Part shown: in pieces, positions 1 through 10,319 of the stretch
How positions within the stretch are numbered: the first letter of the stretch is position 1
Layout: every line of letters begins with the position of its first letter
DNA from: Pinus tabuliformis
Taxonomy: Eukaryota; Streptophyta; Pinopsida; Pinales; Pinaceae
NCBI GenBank assembly: GCA_031772625.1
Contig: CM062819.1
Span: forward strand, 1,236,201,897 to 1,236,265,896
Direction: 5' to 3'
Length of the DNA: 64,000 nt
Made by a program: the position numbers and the translations under genes
Notes under the pieces: model-generated
The model's input: the letters and a program-made list of their open reading frames with translations, nothing else
Database searches by the model: none
What the model was told of the DNA's origin: nothing

Positions 1-1153
1 ACTCAAAAATATCAACAAATGGTAAAGTGGGCCATTTTTCTGCGTGCGCCCTCCCTGTTGCAAGCTGATTTTGACTGAGTTGTAGGTGTCTAAATTAGGC
101 TCAAGATGGCTTGCTAGAAATCCCTTAAATTCTACTTTCTAAATATTCATCCAGTTTGCAAAATGAAGCTGATTTGACCCCTCAAAAATTCATTCTTCCA
201 AGACTTCTCAGTGCGCAGCGCCTAGGCCAAAATTGAGGCAGAAACACGATTTTTTGCTTGCTTTTTGCCCTTTTTACCTACTAGTTTTGCAAACGAAGGC
301 TGGAAAAGTCGTTTTCTTAGATGTATTGGTCATTTTGCATCCACTGGTGGTCTTAATTTTCTCAAAAAGTGGCTCAAAAAAGTGCGCAGCACCAAGGGCG
401 TTGCACGTTTGACCATTTTGCTGCCAACTGCGCCCTCACAGTGTCAAGTGCGCCATCCATCTTGCATCCTGATTTTGAGTGCCTTCCCTGTGTCCAAATT
501 GATCTCAATATATATAGTTGGAAATATTATCCTATCTAGTTTCCAGATATAACTTTATTTTCTAAAATGGACTTGATTTGACCCCTCAAAAAGTGTTTCT
601 CCCAAGACTGGTCAAAACGTGTAGAACGAGGGTGCAAAAATGAAGTATTCTCTTGTAGGAAACGTTTTAAGGCCTTACTCGACTCCCACTTGAGCTCATG
701 ATAGCTAATTGGAAAGATATTTCTATCTAGTTATCATTTGACTCATCAAAAAAGTCATTTGGACACTCCAGCTACGAGAAAAATTGATTTTCCCAAGGTC
801 ACTCTAGAAGTGCAGCAACTCTCTTGTAGCAACTGTATTTTTGACATTTATCCAAACCCATGATACCTGTGTAAACAATCAAGGAGTTTTTTCCTCCTTG
901 GCCTATAATGGAAAAAAACCTCTCTCACTTTTGTTAAATTCATCTCTGTGTGGTCAGAAAGATAGTTTGAAGGAAAAATGGCCCTATGTGTGGCAAATGA
1001 TTTGTCCCTTGGAATGACTTCTTGAAAAATGATGGATACATGATATATATGAGTTGGAATGGCATCATACTTACTGAAATGACCTCCCTTATGCCTCCTC
1101 TTCTCACATGTCTCTGATTCCATAGCCAACCCTAGCTCAGTGGGAGAGGAAAT
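1..1153 (-). repeat. Part of an element-A-type LTR, left of the Copia-1 insertion
   Basis: No gene is visible. Several stretches match the LTR of element A in the same orientation: the block around 841-1000 (tolerant of small indels) corresponds to about 52590-52760. The motif GATTTGACCCCTCAAAA recurs near 175 and 572 and a degraded form occurs near 730; in the other LTR it is near 52150. The fragment starts before the window and continues after the Copia-1 insertion at 6987. It is probably a solo or truncated LTR of a minus-strand element. Divergence is high, so this is an old copy. Confidence 0.65.
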
Positions 1154-2258
1154 TGTTGAGAATGCAACAAGATGATGGAGCTTAGTGGAAAGGAGTCGCC
1201 TTCACTAAGTGGGCCCGCAGGAAAATTATGGCGCAAAGTCTATTTTTAGACATATGGATCATGGTCTATGAGTTGCAGTATGTTATTTATGGATGATTGG
1301 TCATGTTGGGAAAAATAGATGGACTTCTATTTTTGGATCATAGCAGGAGTGATCAGAGTCTATTTTTAGACTGCTAGTCAAAAATAGAAAAGTCTAATAT
1401 TATTAGCTCATAATAATATTTGGACTATAAACATTATCTTATCCTCTTGGAGCACTTCAGTTTGAGCTACAGATGTGGCACATGCAGCTGTCAGAAGGAA
1501 ATACGCTTTCTTTGTGGGTCAGTTGAGCTATTGCATGCATGACTTCAGTTAGAACTCATGTGGTTGAGTTCTGTGGAGTTGGATGTGGAGTTGATGGAGT
1601 TGTGTTCAGTTGAACTAGTTGTATTCAGTCTAACGTAGTGATGAGTTGTGTGAATTGATTGTTAATTAATTCACTAATTATTAACTCATAAAGTAACTAA
1701 AGAATACATCAGTTAACTCAGTTGCATGTCAGTGCATGTACAGTTCAGTGGAGACAGGTGTTAGAGGTTGAGATTGCTATCAGTTGTGACTATAGTTGTG
1801 CATGAGATCTTGCACAATCAATGGATTGAGTATGCCCATGAGGATTGCGCAGTATATGCCCAGTGAAATAGCCTGTGCTCATGTGATTGTCACTTGGTAT
1901 TGTGCAGTGGAGGCAGGCAAAGCAGCGGAGGAGATTTGAACCTGTGACTTGGTCAGATCTGAGCTAGTTTTGTGTGTAACATGTGGAGATAGTACTGAGT
2001 ACTTGTGAGGAGTATTGTAATATGTAATGTTACATGTTCTCAATCATTAATATACAGATAGTGTGGAGTTTTCAGCTGTAATCTTTCCCTGGGTTACATA
2101 CTATGTTAATGTGTGCATGCGATTGATGTTTCATTGTTTTTGATGCTGCTAAATTGATGATCAACGTAGAGGAGGTTATGTATTATGCATGTATTCCACA
2201 ATAGTGTATAATCGGGATAATCTCTGTGAATAAGTGTTTATTACTCAAAATTTCTACA
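1154..2258 (+). repeat. Copia-1 5' LTR
   Basis: It has the same length as the 3' LTR at 5877-6981 and runs TGTTGAG...TTCTACA. The PBS begins at the next base, which fixes the 3' edge. The GAAAT duplication immediately upstream fixes the 5' edge. Confidence 0.95.
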
Positions 2259-2271
2259 TGGTATCAGAGCT
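2259..2271 (+). other. Copia-1 primer-binding site (initiator Met tRNA type)
   Basis: TGGTATCAGAGCT directly follows the LTR end. This is the usual plant PBS complementary to the 3' end of initiator methionine tRNA. Copia-2 and Copia-3 have the same motif. Confidence 0.9.
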
Positions 2272-2517
2272 GTTGATCATCAGATCTACTATTCAAGAAG
2301 TGTTTACATCTTATTTCTTTAGGCAGAGTCTGTAATCGGGCCAAGTAGCCTCTGGATTCATCCTTCCTTGGGAAGGTGAGATATCCGGTAAAAGCCCATA
2401 CAGTCAATCTCTGTACGAGAAATAATTTGCTCTCACGAATGTTAGATCAGAGGCGGTTGAGTTTGGAGCTGGTGGAATTCGAATTTGCAGTAGTGTTTTC
2501 TTGGTGTCAACGTTGCA

Positions 2518-3330
2518 ATGTCTTTCAACGGATTGCGATTGGAGTATGCTCTTGAGGGCAGCTCGAACTATATTGCATGGAAGGATAGGATGGAGGCAGT
2601 GTTAGATGATAATGGGCTGAAGGATTTCATAGAGGCTGATGTCCCAAAGCCTACTAATGCTGCGCAGGTTGATGCTTGGCAAAAGAAGACAGCAAAGTGT
2701 CGAAGGATTCTGTTGGAGGGCGTGAAGGATCACATTGTGTCCAGCCTGCATGGAAAGGCTTCTCCATACTTGATGTGGAAAGCGTTGACAGATCTATTCC
2801 AAAGCAAGAGCGATCAGAGGAAGCTGGTGCTCAAGGATAAACTCAGAAACATCAAATGTGAGAAGGGAGACAGTATGCCCAAGTATCTCACGAAGTTCAC
2901 TCAGTGCAGAGATGAGCTGGGAAGTGTGGGGGTGATTGTCGATGATGAGGACTTGGTGAGCTTGGCTCTCCTTGGTCTTCCGAAGAGTTGGCATTCCTAT
3001 CAGGACTCTGTCAATGGTCGGGAAAAATTGCCAGGATGGGAGAGACTTTGGTCAGATCTTGTGCAGGAGGAGATCAGGCGGAATACCAGGGACGGATCTT
3101 CATCAAAGGGACCTGATGAAGAAAATTACGCTTTGGCTGCCAAAGAAAAGAAGGGGAAGAGCAAGAAAGCTTCTTAGTTTGGTGTGAAAGGCAAGAAGCA
3201 GGACATGTCCAAGGTGAAGTGCTTTCACTGTCACTAGCACGGACACTATGCCACTAATTGTCCGCAGAAGAAGAAGAACAAGCAAGCTGCTGGATCTGCA
3301 GCAGGAGAGGCTCTAGCCTCACAGTTTGAG
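2518..3330 (+). pseudogene. gag: Copia-1 gag (inactivated)
   Basis: Reading starts at the ATG at 2518 (MSFNGLRLEYAL) and stays open for 219 codons to a TAG at 3175. The copia gag core (WKDRMEAVL, then LKDKLRNIKCEKGDSM, then LALLGLPKSWHSYQDS) aligns along its length with Copia-2 gag at 63678. The frame continues past the stop into a CCHC zinc knuckle at about 3221-3262, whose sixth residue is a second TAG (3235-3237). Gag would form the cytoplasmic virus-like particle and the knuckle would bind the element RNA. The stops remove the knuckle from any product. There is no gag stop separating it from pol, so the family probably makes one Gag-Pol polyprotein. Confidence 0.9.
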
Positions 3331-4475
3331 CTTGATTTTTCATTGATCGCATGCTTGGTTTCAAGTGTGATGGGATCGGTGTGGTTCTTGGATACTGGTG
3401 CGTCTTTTCACATGACAGGAGATCGAGATTTGTTTTCTGATCTGGAGGAGAAAGATCTTGGAGTGCACGTCGAGATGGGCGATGATGGTAGATACAGTGC
3501 GACCGGTATCGGTACCATTTCCTTTTAGAGGGAGTCTGGTAAACCCTTCGTATTGAAGGAAGTGATGCATGTTCTAGGATTGAAGAAGAATCTTATCTCT
3601 GTGGCAATGTTAGAAGACAAGGGATATGATGTTGTTTTCAGCGAGGGAAAGGCTTTCCTGTGCAGTAAGACAACTAGAGAAACCCGAAAGATAGGGGTTC
3701 GAGTGAGGAACCTTTATCAGTTGCATGTAGATGGCTGTGTAGCAATGGCATGCAAGGCAGAAGGATTGGTGAGCCGGGATGATGGCAAGCTGTGGCACAG
3801 GAGATTGGGTCACCTTCACCATGGAGCCTTGAAGATACTGTAGCAGATCACTACAGGGCTTCCTAAAGGCACTCTTGCGCAGTCAGATCAGTGCAAGGGG
3901 TGTACTTTGGGAAAGTTTGTGAAAGCCACCTTTCACGAGAAGGATAGTCACGCCACGACGATCCTTGAGAGAATTCACACAGACGTGTGTGGACCTTTCT
4001 CAGTTGCTTCGACAGCAAAACACAGGTATTATGTGATTTTTTTTTATGATTTCTCTCGTAAGTGCTGGATCTTCTTCATGCAGAAGAAGAGCGAGACATA
4101 CTCAAAGTTCTGTGAGTTCAAAGCACTGGTCGAGAAGGAGTCGGGGAAGAAGGTGAAGGCTATTAGGAGCGATAATGGTGGTGAATACATCTCTGGCGAG
4201 TTCAAGGATTTCTGCAGTGCAGAAGGGATTCGAAGAGAGCTCATAGCTCCCCATAACCCACAGTAGAACATGGTTGCTGAGCAGAAGAACAGAACGATCG
4301 TGGGTGCTGCATGGGCGATGTTGCATGATTAGGGCCTACCCCTTCACTTGTGGGCGGAAGCATGCAATACAACAGTATATGTGCAGAACCGTTGTCCTCA
4401 CAGGATACTTGGCATGAGTACACCCAAGGAGGCTTATTCTAATAAGAAGCCTGATCTTTCTCATTTGAGGATTTT
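3331..4475 (+). pseudogene. pol: Copia-1 protease and integrase (inactivated)
   Basis: This stays in the same frame as gag. The aspartic protease shows the active-site motif WFLDTGASFHMTG near 3382. The GAG-pre-integrase zinc finger follows (LWHRRLGHLHHGAL, then CKGC near 3892), then the integrase core with HTDVCGPF (first Asp), RSDNGGEY (second Asp, near 4168) and the region holding the catalytic Glu near 4270. Integrase would insert the cDNA. TAG codons at 3526, 3841, 4264 and 4330 interrupt the frame. At each of these four places the Copia-2 protein has glutamine. The core is otherwise collinear with Copia-2 (43850-44856). Confidence 0.9.
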
Positions 4476-5882
4476 TGGTGCTAACGTTTACATGCATGTG
4501 ACGAAGGATGCCAGGAAGAAGTTGGAGCCAACCGCAGAGGTTGGGATATTTGTGGGGTACACTGATACGCCCCACAACTATCGTGTGTATTTTCCAGACA
4601 GTGGTAAGACTGTTGTGCGACGGGATATAAAATTTCAGGAGATGAAAGCCATGAAGTGTTCGCTTGAGAGGGAGCCACACTTGCATGCAGATGAGGAGCT
4701 ATTAGTTCCTAAAGAGGAGCTTCAGGACGTGGATCAGCCACAGGACGAAGTTCATGGAGTGGAAGAGACCACTCATGCAGCGCCAACCATCAGAGAGCGA
4801 AAGCGCTTGACAAAAGCTGAGCGATTGGCTCAAGATGCAGAGAAAGTTGTAGGACCACCTATAGCCCAATGCAGGTAGAGACAGTCACCTGATCGGTACA
4901 GTGGATACATGGCTCTTATGAGCAAATGTGTTGTGACTGAGCCATCCTCTTTCGAGGAAGCTGTGGAGGATCCCGCATGGGTAGATGCCATGGTGGAAGA
5001 GTATGATTCGATTGTCAGAAATAGTGCATGGGAGATTGTCCCAAGACCGGAGGGGAAATCAGTGGTGGGTTCGAGATGGATCTACAAAGTGGTGCAGATG
5101 GGGTGGCACATCCATCAGATGGATGTGAAGACTGTGTTCCTTCCTGGAGTTTGGAGGAAGGAGGATGCCACTTCAGCAGAATAAGTGGATGCCACTGTTT
5201 ATCGACAGTTGGTGGGGTCGCTTATGTATCTGGTCAATACACGACCCGATATATGCTATGCTGTTAACCAACTTTCACAAGCTATGGTTAATCCAACCAA
5301 GCTCTTCTGGAAGGCAGGAAAGCATGTATTGCGTTATTTGAGAGGCACATCGGGATATGGATTGTGGTACAGACAGGAGGATGAGGTGAAGCTATGTGGC
5401 TTCACGGATGCAGATTGGGCAGGGAGCCCAACGGACAGAAAGAGCACATCAGGAGGGGTCTTCAGTATCGGGCGACAACAGTTTCTTGGTAGAGTAGGAA
5501 GCAGAGATCCGTGGTACTCAGTTCAGCAGAGGCCGAGTATATGGCAGCAAGTTTGGCTGCATGCGAGGCTATATGGATGAGGAAGATCCTGGTCGGTTTG
5601 TTCGGTTCTCACTTGGAGCCTACTGTGATTTACTATGATAACCAGAGTTGCATTAAACTCTCGGCTAATCCTATATTTCATGATAGATCTAAGCACATTT
5701 ACATCAGGTACTATCATATTAGAGATTGTGTGCAGCGGAGAATCATGTTACTTTCATACATTCCAACAGAGGATCAGGATGTTGATATCTTGACGAAGGC
5801 GCTCACCAGGAGGAAATTCAAATACCACCAGGGCAGGATAGGGGTTGCTGATAATCCATATCTTGTTGAGAGGGAGTGTTGA
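4476..5882 (+). pseudogene. pol: Copia-1 RT (core deleted) and RNase H
   Basis: The integrase tail and linker run to a TAG at 4876 (glutamine in Copia-2). The RT start follows (SSFEEAVEDPAWVDAMVEEY near 4950) up to HQMDVKTVFL near 5140. There the sequence jumps to VWRKEDAT. Compared with Copia-2, about 460 bp are missing, including the catalytic YVDD block. The in-frame TAA at 5182 follows, then YRQLVGSLMYLVNTRPD and the RNase H region (GFTDADWAGSPTDRKSTSGG). A frameshift near 5500 moves the end into another frame (SSAEAEYMAASLAACEA, DNQSCIKLSANP). The last codons enter the 3' LTR. No functional RT could be made. Confidence 0.88.
5868..5876 (+). other. Copia-1 polypurine tract
   Basis: GAGAGGGAG lies immediately before the 3' LTR and is the expected plus-strand primer. 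The same tract precedes the Copia-2 3' LTR (CTCCCTCTC at 41268-41276 on the plus strand). Confidence 0.85.
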
Positions 5883-6981
5883 GAATGCAACAAGATGATG
5901 GAGCTTAGTGGAAAGGAGTCGCCTTCACTAAGTGGGCCCGCAGGCAAATTATGGCGCAAAGTCTATTTTTAGACATATGGATCATGGTCTATGAGTTGCA
6001 GTATGTTATTTATGGATGATTGGTCATGTTGGGAAAAATAGATGGACTTCTATTTTTGGATCACAGCAGGAGTGATCAGAGTCTATTTTTAGACTGCTAG
6101 TCAAAAATAGAAAAGTCTAATATTATTAGCTCATAATAATATTTGGACTATAAACATTATCTTATCCTCTTGGAGCACTTCAGTTTGAGCTACAGATGTA
6201 GCACATGCAGCTGTCAGAAGGAAATACGCTTTCTTTGTGGTTCAGTTGAGCTATTGCATGCAGGACTTCAGTTAGAACTCATGTGGTTGAGTTCTGTGGA
6301 GTTGGATGTGGAGTTGATGGAGTTGTGTTCAGTTGAACTAGTTGTATTCAGTCTAACGTAGTGATGAGTTGTGTGAATTGATTGTTAATTAATTCACTAA
6401 TTATTAACTCATAAAGTAACTAAAGAATACATCATTTAACTCAGTTGCATGTCAGTGCATGTACAGTTCAGTGGAGACAGGTGTTAGAGGTTGAGATTGC
6501 TATCAGTTGTGACTATAGTTGTGCATGAGATCTTGCACAATCAATGGATTGAGTATGCCCATGAGGATTGCGCAGTATATGCCGAGTGAAATAGCCTGTG
6601 CTCACGTGATTTTCACTTGGTATTGTGCAGTGGAGGCAGGCAAAGCAGCGGAGGAGATTTGAACCTGTGACTTGGTCAGATCTGAGCTAGTTTTGTGTGT
6701 AACAGGTGGAGATAGTACTGAGTACTTGTGAGGAGTATTGTACTATGTAATGTTACATGTTCTCAATCATTAATATACAGATAGTGTGGGGTTTTCAGCT
6801 GTAAGCTTTCCCCGGGTTACATATTGTGTTAATGTGTGCATGCGATTGATGTTTCATTGTTTTTGATGCTGCTAAATTGATGATCAACGTAGAGGAGGTT
6901 ATGTATTATGCATGTATTCCGCAATAGTGTATAATCGGGATAATCTCTGTGAATAAGTGTTTATTATTCAAAATTTCTACA
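5877..6981 (+). repeat. Copia-1 3' LTR
   Basis: A 1105-bp copy of 1154-2258 with about 18 substitutions and no indel. It is followed by the GAAAT duplication at 6982-6986. Confidence 0.95.
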
Positions 6982-6986
6982 GAAAT

Positions 6987-7390
6987 TATGGTGTAGTGCA
7001 GGGAAAACAGGGGATTTGGGAAATTTATAGGAATGAAGGGAAATAAAGAGGGTAGGGGGCTTCTAAATTCTTAGGAAAAATTTTTGAGGTCGGGAGGGAT
7101 GTTAGGAAGTAAGGGAAACTAGAATTTCAAGGATTGAGTGAGGGGAAGGGGTCCGAAAGGGAAAAACATAGGCATAGTCTAGAAAAGTGTTAAAAGCGTA
7201 GCAATAGGCTAGGGTTTGTAGAAAAATGATGATTTTGAGGGATAGGAGTGATGGGAAGTGTTTAGGAAGGTATATTAAGGATAGGGGAAGGCGTAAGAGC
7301 ATCATGATACAAGTTTTGTTGATGATTTAACCATGAAGGTCATGAAACCAAGAAAAATGCCCTCAAAACCCTAGGAGAGGGAAATGAGAG
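6987..7390 (-). repeat. Element-A-type LTR, right of the Copia-1 insertion
   Basis: This resumes the LTR interrupted at 1153. GGGCTTCTAAATTCTT, GGGAGGGATGTTAGGAAGTA, AGGATAGGGGAAGG and CAAAACCCTAGGAGAGGGAAATGA each recur in the same order and spacing at about 52790-53105 in element A (motifs given in short form). Matching fades after about 7388. No gene is present. Confidence 0.75.
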
Positions 7391-7689
7391 GAATGGGCAT
7401 GGGACAAGGTCAAGGGAGGTAGATTGAGTGTAGGTGAGTGAGATTTTTTTACTAGGGCTACCATCAGCGAGTAAATTTTTGAATGAGGACCTAGGTGAAA
7501 TGACAAAAGTTTTTGAGCAAGACCCTAATATGAATATGAAAAGAGGAGTTTTGATCATTGATGGCAGTATGCAAATACTAACTCTAACAAGACCATGAAA
7601 GGTTATAGCCTACATAAAAATATAACAATAGAAAAATAATAACTCAATATCTAGGGCTTAATAAGGGGTTTTAAGTTTAATATAGGGCT
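7391..7689. other. Unassigned; possible degraded LTR end of Gypsy-4
   Basis: No open frame of interest is present. The right end (about 7640-7705) reads like the edge of a minus-strand gypsy LTR, because it is followed by a pyrimidine-rich tract (CCTACCCCTCCCATT) comparable with the Gypsy-3 tract at 45530. The left part matches nothing else that I can see in the window. Confidence 0.35.
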
Positions 7690-8404
7690 TATATAGGGTT
7701 GAACCTACCCCTCCCATTCAAACAAGTTTTTTCCTCAACACTTGACTATCTGAAGATGTTTCTACATAAACAACACATCTTCCCATGTCACCTCTTCCAC
7801 TAGTAGGTTCTTCCATTTGATGAGATAATAATTGATCAATTTTGTAGCTTCATAATCCTTGTTTCCAGGATTAATTATGGTTCCAACATGATTTTCCCTT
7901 CTTAAATAATATATGTTAAAATAGTTTGGACCATGATTTGCCATTAATTACCTTCTTTAAGTGAGAAACATGGAAGAGTTTATATACATGTGAAGATGGA
8001 GGAAACTCCAATTTCTAATCCATGCTTCCAATCCTCTGCAACACCTTATAGGTGCCATAATACCTCTATGCTAATTAATTTTCCTTCTTTTGTTACTTGA
8101 GGGAAATATATTTATATGGTTGTATTCTTTAAAAAACCTAATCCCCCTCTTCAAATTCCCTTTCGTTGCAATGTTGAATTACTTATTGTTTCATCCTATT
8201 TTGTGCCATAATCAATTTGTCCTTTAATAGTTTTAGAACCTCTTGTTGGTATTGTATGTGGTCCTCTATTTCTTGAGACTTTATAGTCCCTTTCAAGAGT
8301 GATGTGATGGATATAGAATTCTATACATAAAGTGCCATAAATGGTGACATTTTTGATGAAGTATGCAAGGATGTGTTGAACCACCATTCTACCAAGGGAA
8401 ACCA
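7690..8404 (-). pseudogene. Gypsy-4 remnant: integrase C-terminus and chromodomain
   Basis: Read on the minus strand, 8404 to 7690 gives fragments of a chromovirus integrase tail. A piece resembling KLLKDKLIMAQNRMKQ comes first, then a KVLQRIGS-like module and a VSHLKK-like segment. Last is a chromodomain motif, YLIKWKNLLVEEVTWEDV (7762-7944 frame), the same type as VLVKWKDTSLKDVTWEP in Gypsy-3. Chromodomains direct insertion to methylated-histone chromatin. Many stops and small indels separate the pieces, so this is an old dead fragment. It ends abruptly near 8404 where the Gypsy-1 LTR remnant begins. Confidence 0.75.
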
Positions 8405-8480
8405 TTTATAGTAACTCTTTGTCACATGTTTACCCCGGTGGACCGGTTAGCTTGCGTAAGTGTGGGAGGAGGGTGTTATA
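8405..8480 (+). repeat. Gypsy-1 5' LTR, terminal remnant
   Basis: This matches the last part of the 3' LTR at about 21709-21783: CACATGTTTACCC, GGTTAGCTTG and GGAGGGTGTTA occur in the same order. It ends TGTTATA where the 3' LTR ends TGTTACA. The upstream side changes abruptly to Gypsy-4 sequence. Confidence 0.85.
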
Positions 8481-8483
8481 GAG

Positions 8484-8499
8484 TGGTATTAGAGCATGG
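8484..8499 (+). other. Gypsy-1 primer-binding site
   Basis: TGGTATTAGAGCATGG lies three bases after the LTR end. The Met-tRNA type consensus is TGGTATCAGAGC, so one base has changed C to T. The element-B equivalent at 55386-55401 (minus strand) keeps the consensus. Confidence 0.85.
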
Positions 8500-8992
8500 T
8501 TCCATTCTCCTTGGGTGATGTATGGTTTATGTTCTCCTTGGATGAATTTGTGGTCATATGTACATGTCGGTTGCATACATTTCCTTGTGCTTGTGGTTTA
8601 TGTGCTTGTTGTGTATGCATGGTGGTGGTCATGGTTGTTGTTATAATGTCATGCATAAGTTGATGGTGTTGTTATTGGAATATGTTCATCATGAATGCAT
8701 GTTAGTGTTGGTGTGTATCCTGTATGCTTGTGTGTCGTACATACGCTGTTATGCATGCAATATGTCTAGTTGGTGTTGTAGTTGTGGCATCATGCATGGT
8801 AATTGGATGATGATTGAGATTATGTCTATATACTGTGATGATTATGATTATACATGTATTGTGCTAATCTAGTTGATCTTGCAGACGAGATATCCTCCCT
8901 GAACTAAATTTAGGTACATTGGTTTGTTTATAATTTGGTTTAGTTGAAATGATATATGTTGTAGGAAGAGAAGATCGAAGATAACTAGTAAG
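8500..8992 (+). other. Gypsy-1 leader (untranslated)
   Basis: About 490 bp of G/T-rich DNA with many TGCATG and TGTTG repeats separate the PBS from gag. An open stretch at 8558-8872 is Cys/Met/Val-rich because of base composition and shows no domain. The leader matches, on the minus strand, the two parts of the element-B leader at 55263-55404 and about 39960-40268. Confidence 0.7.
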
Positions 8993-10205
8993 ATGGTAGA
9001 CTATATTTCACAAGATTCTCCTTATAGATCAGATCAACAACATGGTGATGAGTACTCCCCTCACATAACAGACACTTTGAGAAGTTTGAAGGGAGAAATA
9101 AGGAGTTGTAAAGAATATAATGACTAAATCATTCAATCACAAGAGAGACTTGTTAGGCCATAGGAGAAACACGCAGAAATCAATGCGATGATTCTATAAA
9201 GCTTGTCAAACTTGCAGAGACAGGGACCGCTTAGTGTCAGTCATGGACATGAATATAGGACTAATGGAGGATATGGTAGCAGGTCACATGGTGGGCATAG
9301 GTTGGATAAAGGTGACATGGTCAGAGATGGCAGATTCTTGGAGACACTTGATAGACGAGGTAGTGGACATGGGATTTACTCTAGACAGGTATCATGGTCA
9401 TCATCATTATCATCCTTACAGGAGGAGTGATAGGGGATATTTTTCACATGAGTTCCAGAAAGAAAATCCACCTGCATTTGATGAATAAATGAAGAATTCA
9501 TAGGATGTCAAAGCATGGTTGCTTGGGATGAATAAGTTCTTTAGGTTGCATGATTACCCAGCGAACATGAAGGCCAAAATAACTACATTCAATCTTAAAG
9601 GTAAAGCAAATATTTGGTGGGAAGATGTAAAGAATGTCAGGGGTATTCGGGAAGAAGAGTTGACTTGGAGTGAGTTCGAGAGACTATTCAGGAAGAAGTA
9701 TCTATCAGAGAGATACTATGATGACAGGGTAAAGGAATTCTATGAGTTGAAGATGGGATCTATGATCAATGAGGAGTACACTAGAAGATTTTTGGAGTTA
9801 TTGAGATATGTGTCTTACCTCAGGGAGGAGAAGGCCAAGATTCAAATATTCATCAGTGGGTTGTCGGTAGCATTCAAGTATAGGATTGAGTTTGATGAGC
9901 CTAGATCATTAGAGGAGGCCATCTGGAAGCTAAAGCATTGTTATGAGCAATTAAAGCACAAATCCAAGGCTAAGCAGCACTAGAAAGGTGATGATAAGAA
10001 TAAAGGAAAATGGGATAAGAAGCGAACAAGATCTCGGGACACAAGTAACAAAGGGAATGTAGCACCACCTAAGAAGTTCAATGCATCTGATAGAGGGTAG
10101 GGATTTCAATCTAAGGAGCAGAACAATGGTGATGATAAGAAACATTTACACTGTTGGACTTGTGGTGGAGATCATCGTAGAAGAGACTATCCACAACATC
10201 AGGGT
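8993..10205 (+). pseudogene. gag: Gypsy-1 gag (inactivated)
   Basis: The first in-frame ATG is at 8993 (MVDYISQDSPYRSD). A retrotransposon-gag core lies at about 9519-9960: VKAWLLGMNKFF, KGKANIWWEDV, WSEFERLFRKKYL and YTRRFLELLRYV. This is the typical Ty3/gypsy capsid block. A lysine/arginine-rich tail and a zinc knuckle CWTCGGDHRRRDYPQ follow (about 10152-10196), where the last cysteine of CCHC is tyrosine. A frameshift near 9390 and stops at about 9124, 9162, 9198, 9489, 9502 and 9981 break it. Capsid formation and RNA packaging would be its role. The loss of the last Cys should disable the knuckle. Confidence 0.85.
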
Positions 10206-10319
10206 GGTAGACCGTAGATCTACAGTGCTTAGGAGGCATAGACAGTGGGGATGTTGGACAGAGTATTCCTCGGATGTATGTAGCGCTAGATAACAGGTAA
10301 GTATATCACCAGGCATCTA

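Larger units (their letters stand above)
1154..6981 (+). mobile_element. Copia-1, complete Ty1/copia LTR retrotransposon (inactivated)
   Basis: Two LTRs of exactly 1105 bp (1154-2258 and 5877-6981) begin TGTTGA and end CTACA. They are flanked by the perfect 5-bp duplication GAAAT at 1149-1153 and 6982-6986. A Met-tRNA-type PBS follows the 5' LTR and a purine tract precedes the 3' LTR. The interior encodes gag, protease, integrase, reverse transcriptase and RNase H in copia order. I count about 18 differences between LTRs (about 1.6%), the lowest of any element here. Coding capacity is lost through several stop codons, one frameshift near 5500 and a deletion that removes the RT core. It sits inside an older element-A-type LTR and belongs to the same subfamily as Copia-2. 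Confidence 0.95.

Noticed and set aside
4241..4686. Minus-strand open frames opposite the Copia-1 integrase
   Set aside because: They are antisense shadows of a coding region and have no domain of their own.
8558..8872. 104-codon open frame as a gene
   Set aside because: It lies in the G/T-rich leader between PBS and gag, is Cys/Met/Val-rich, and has no domain.
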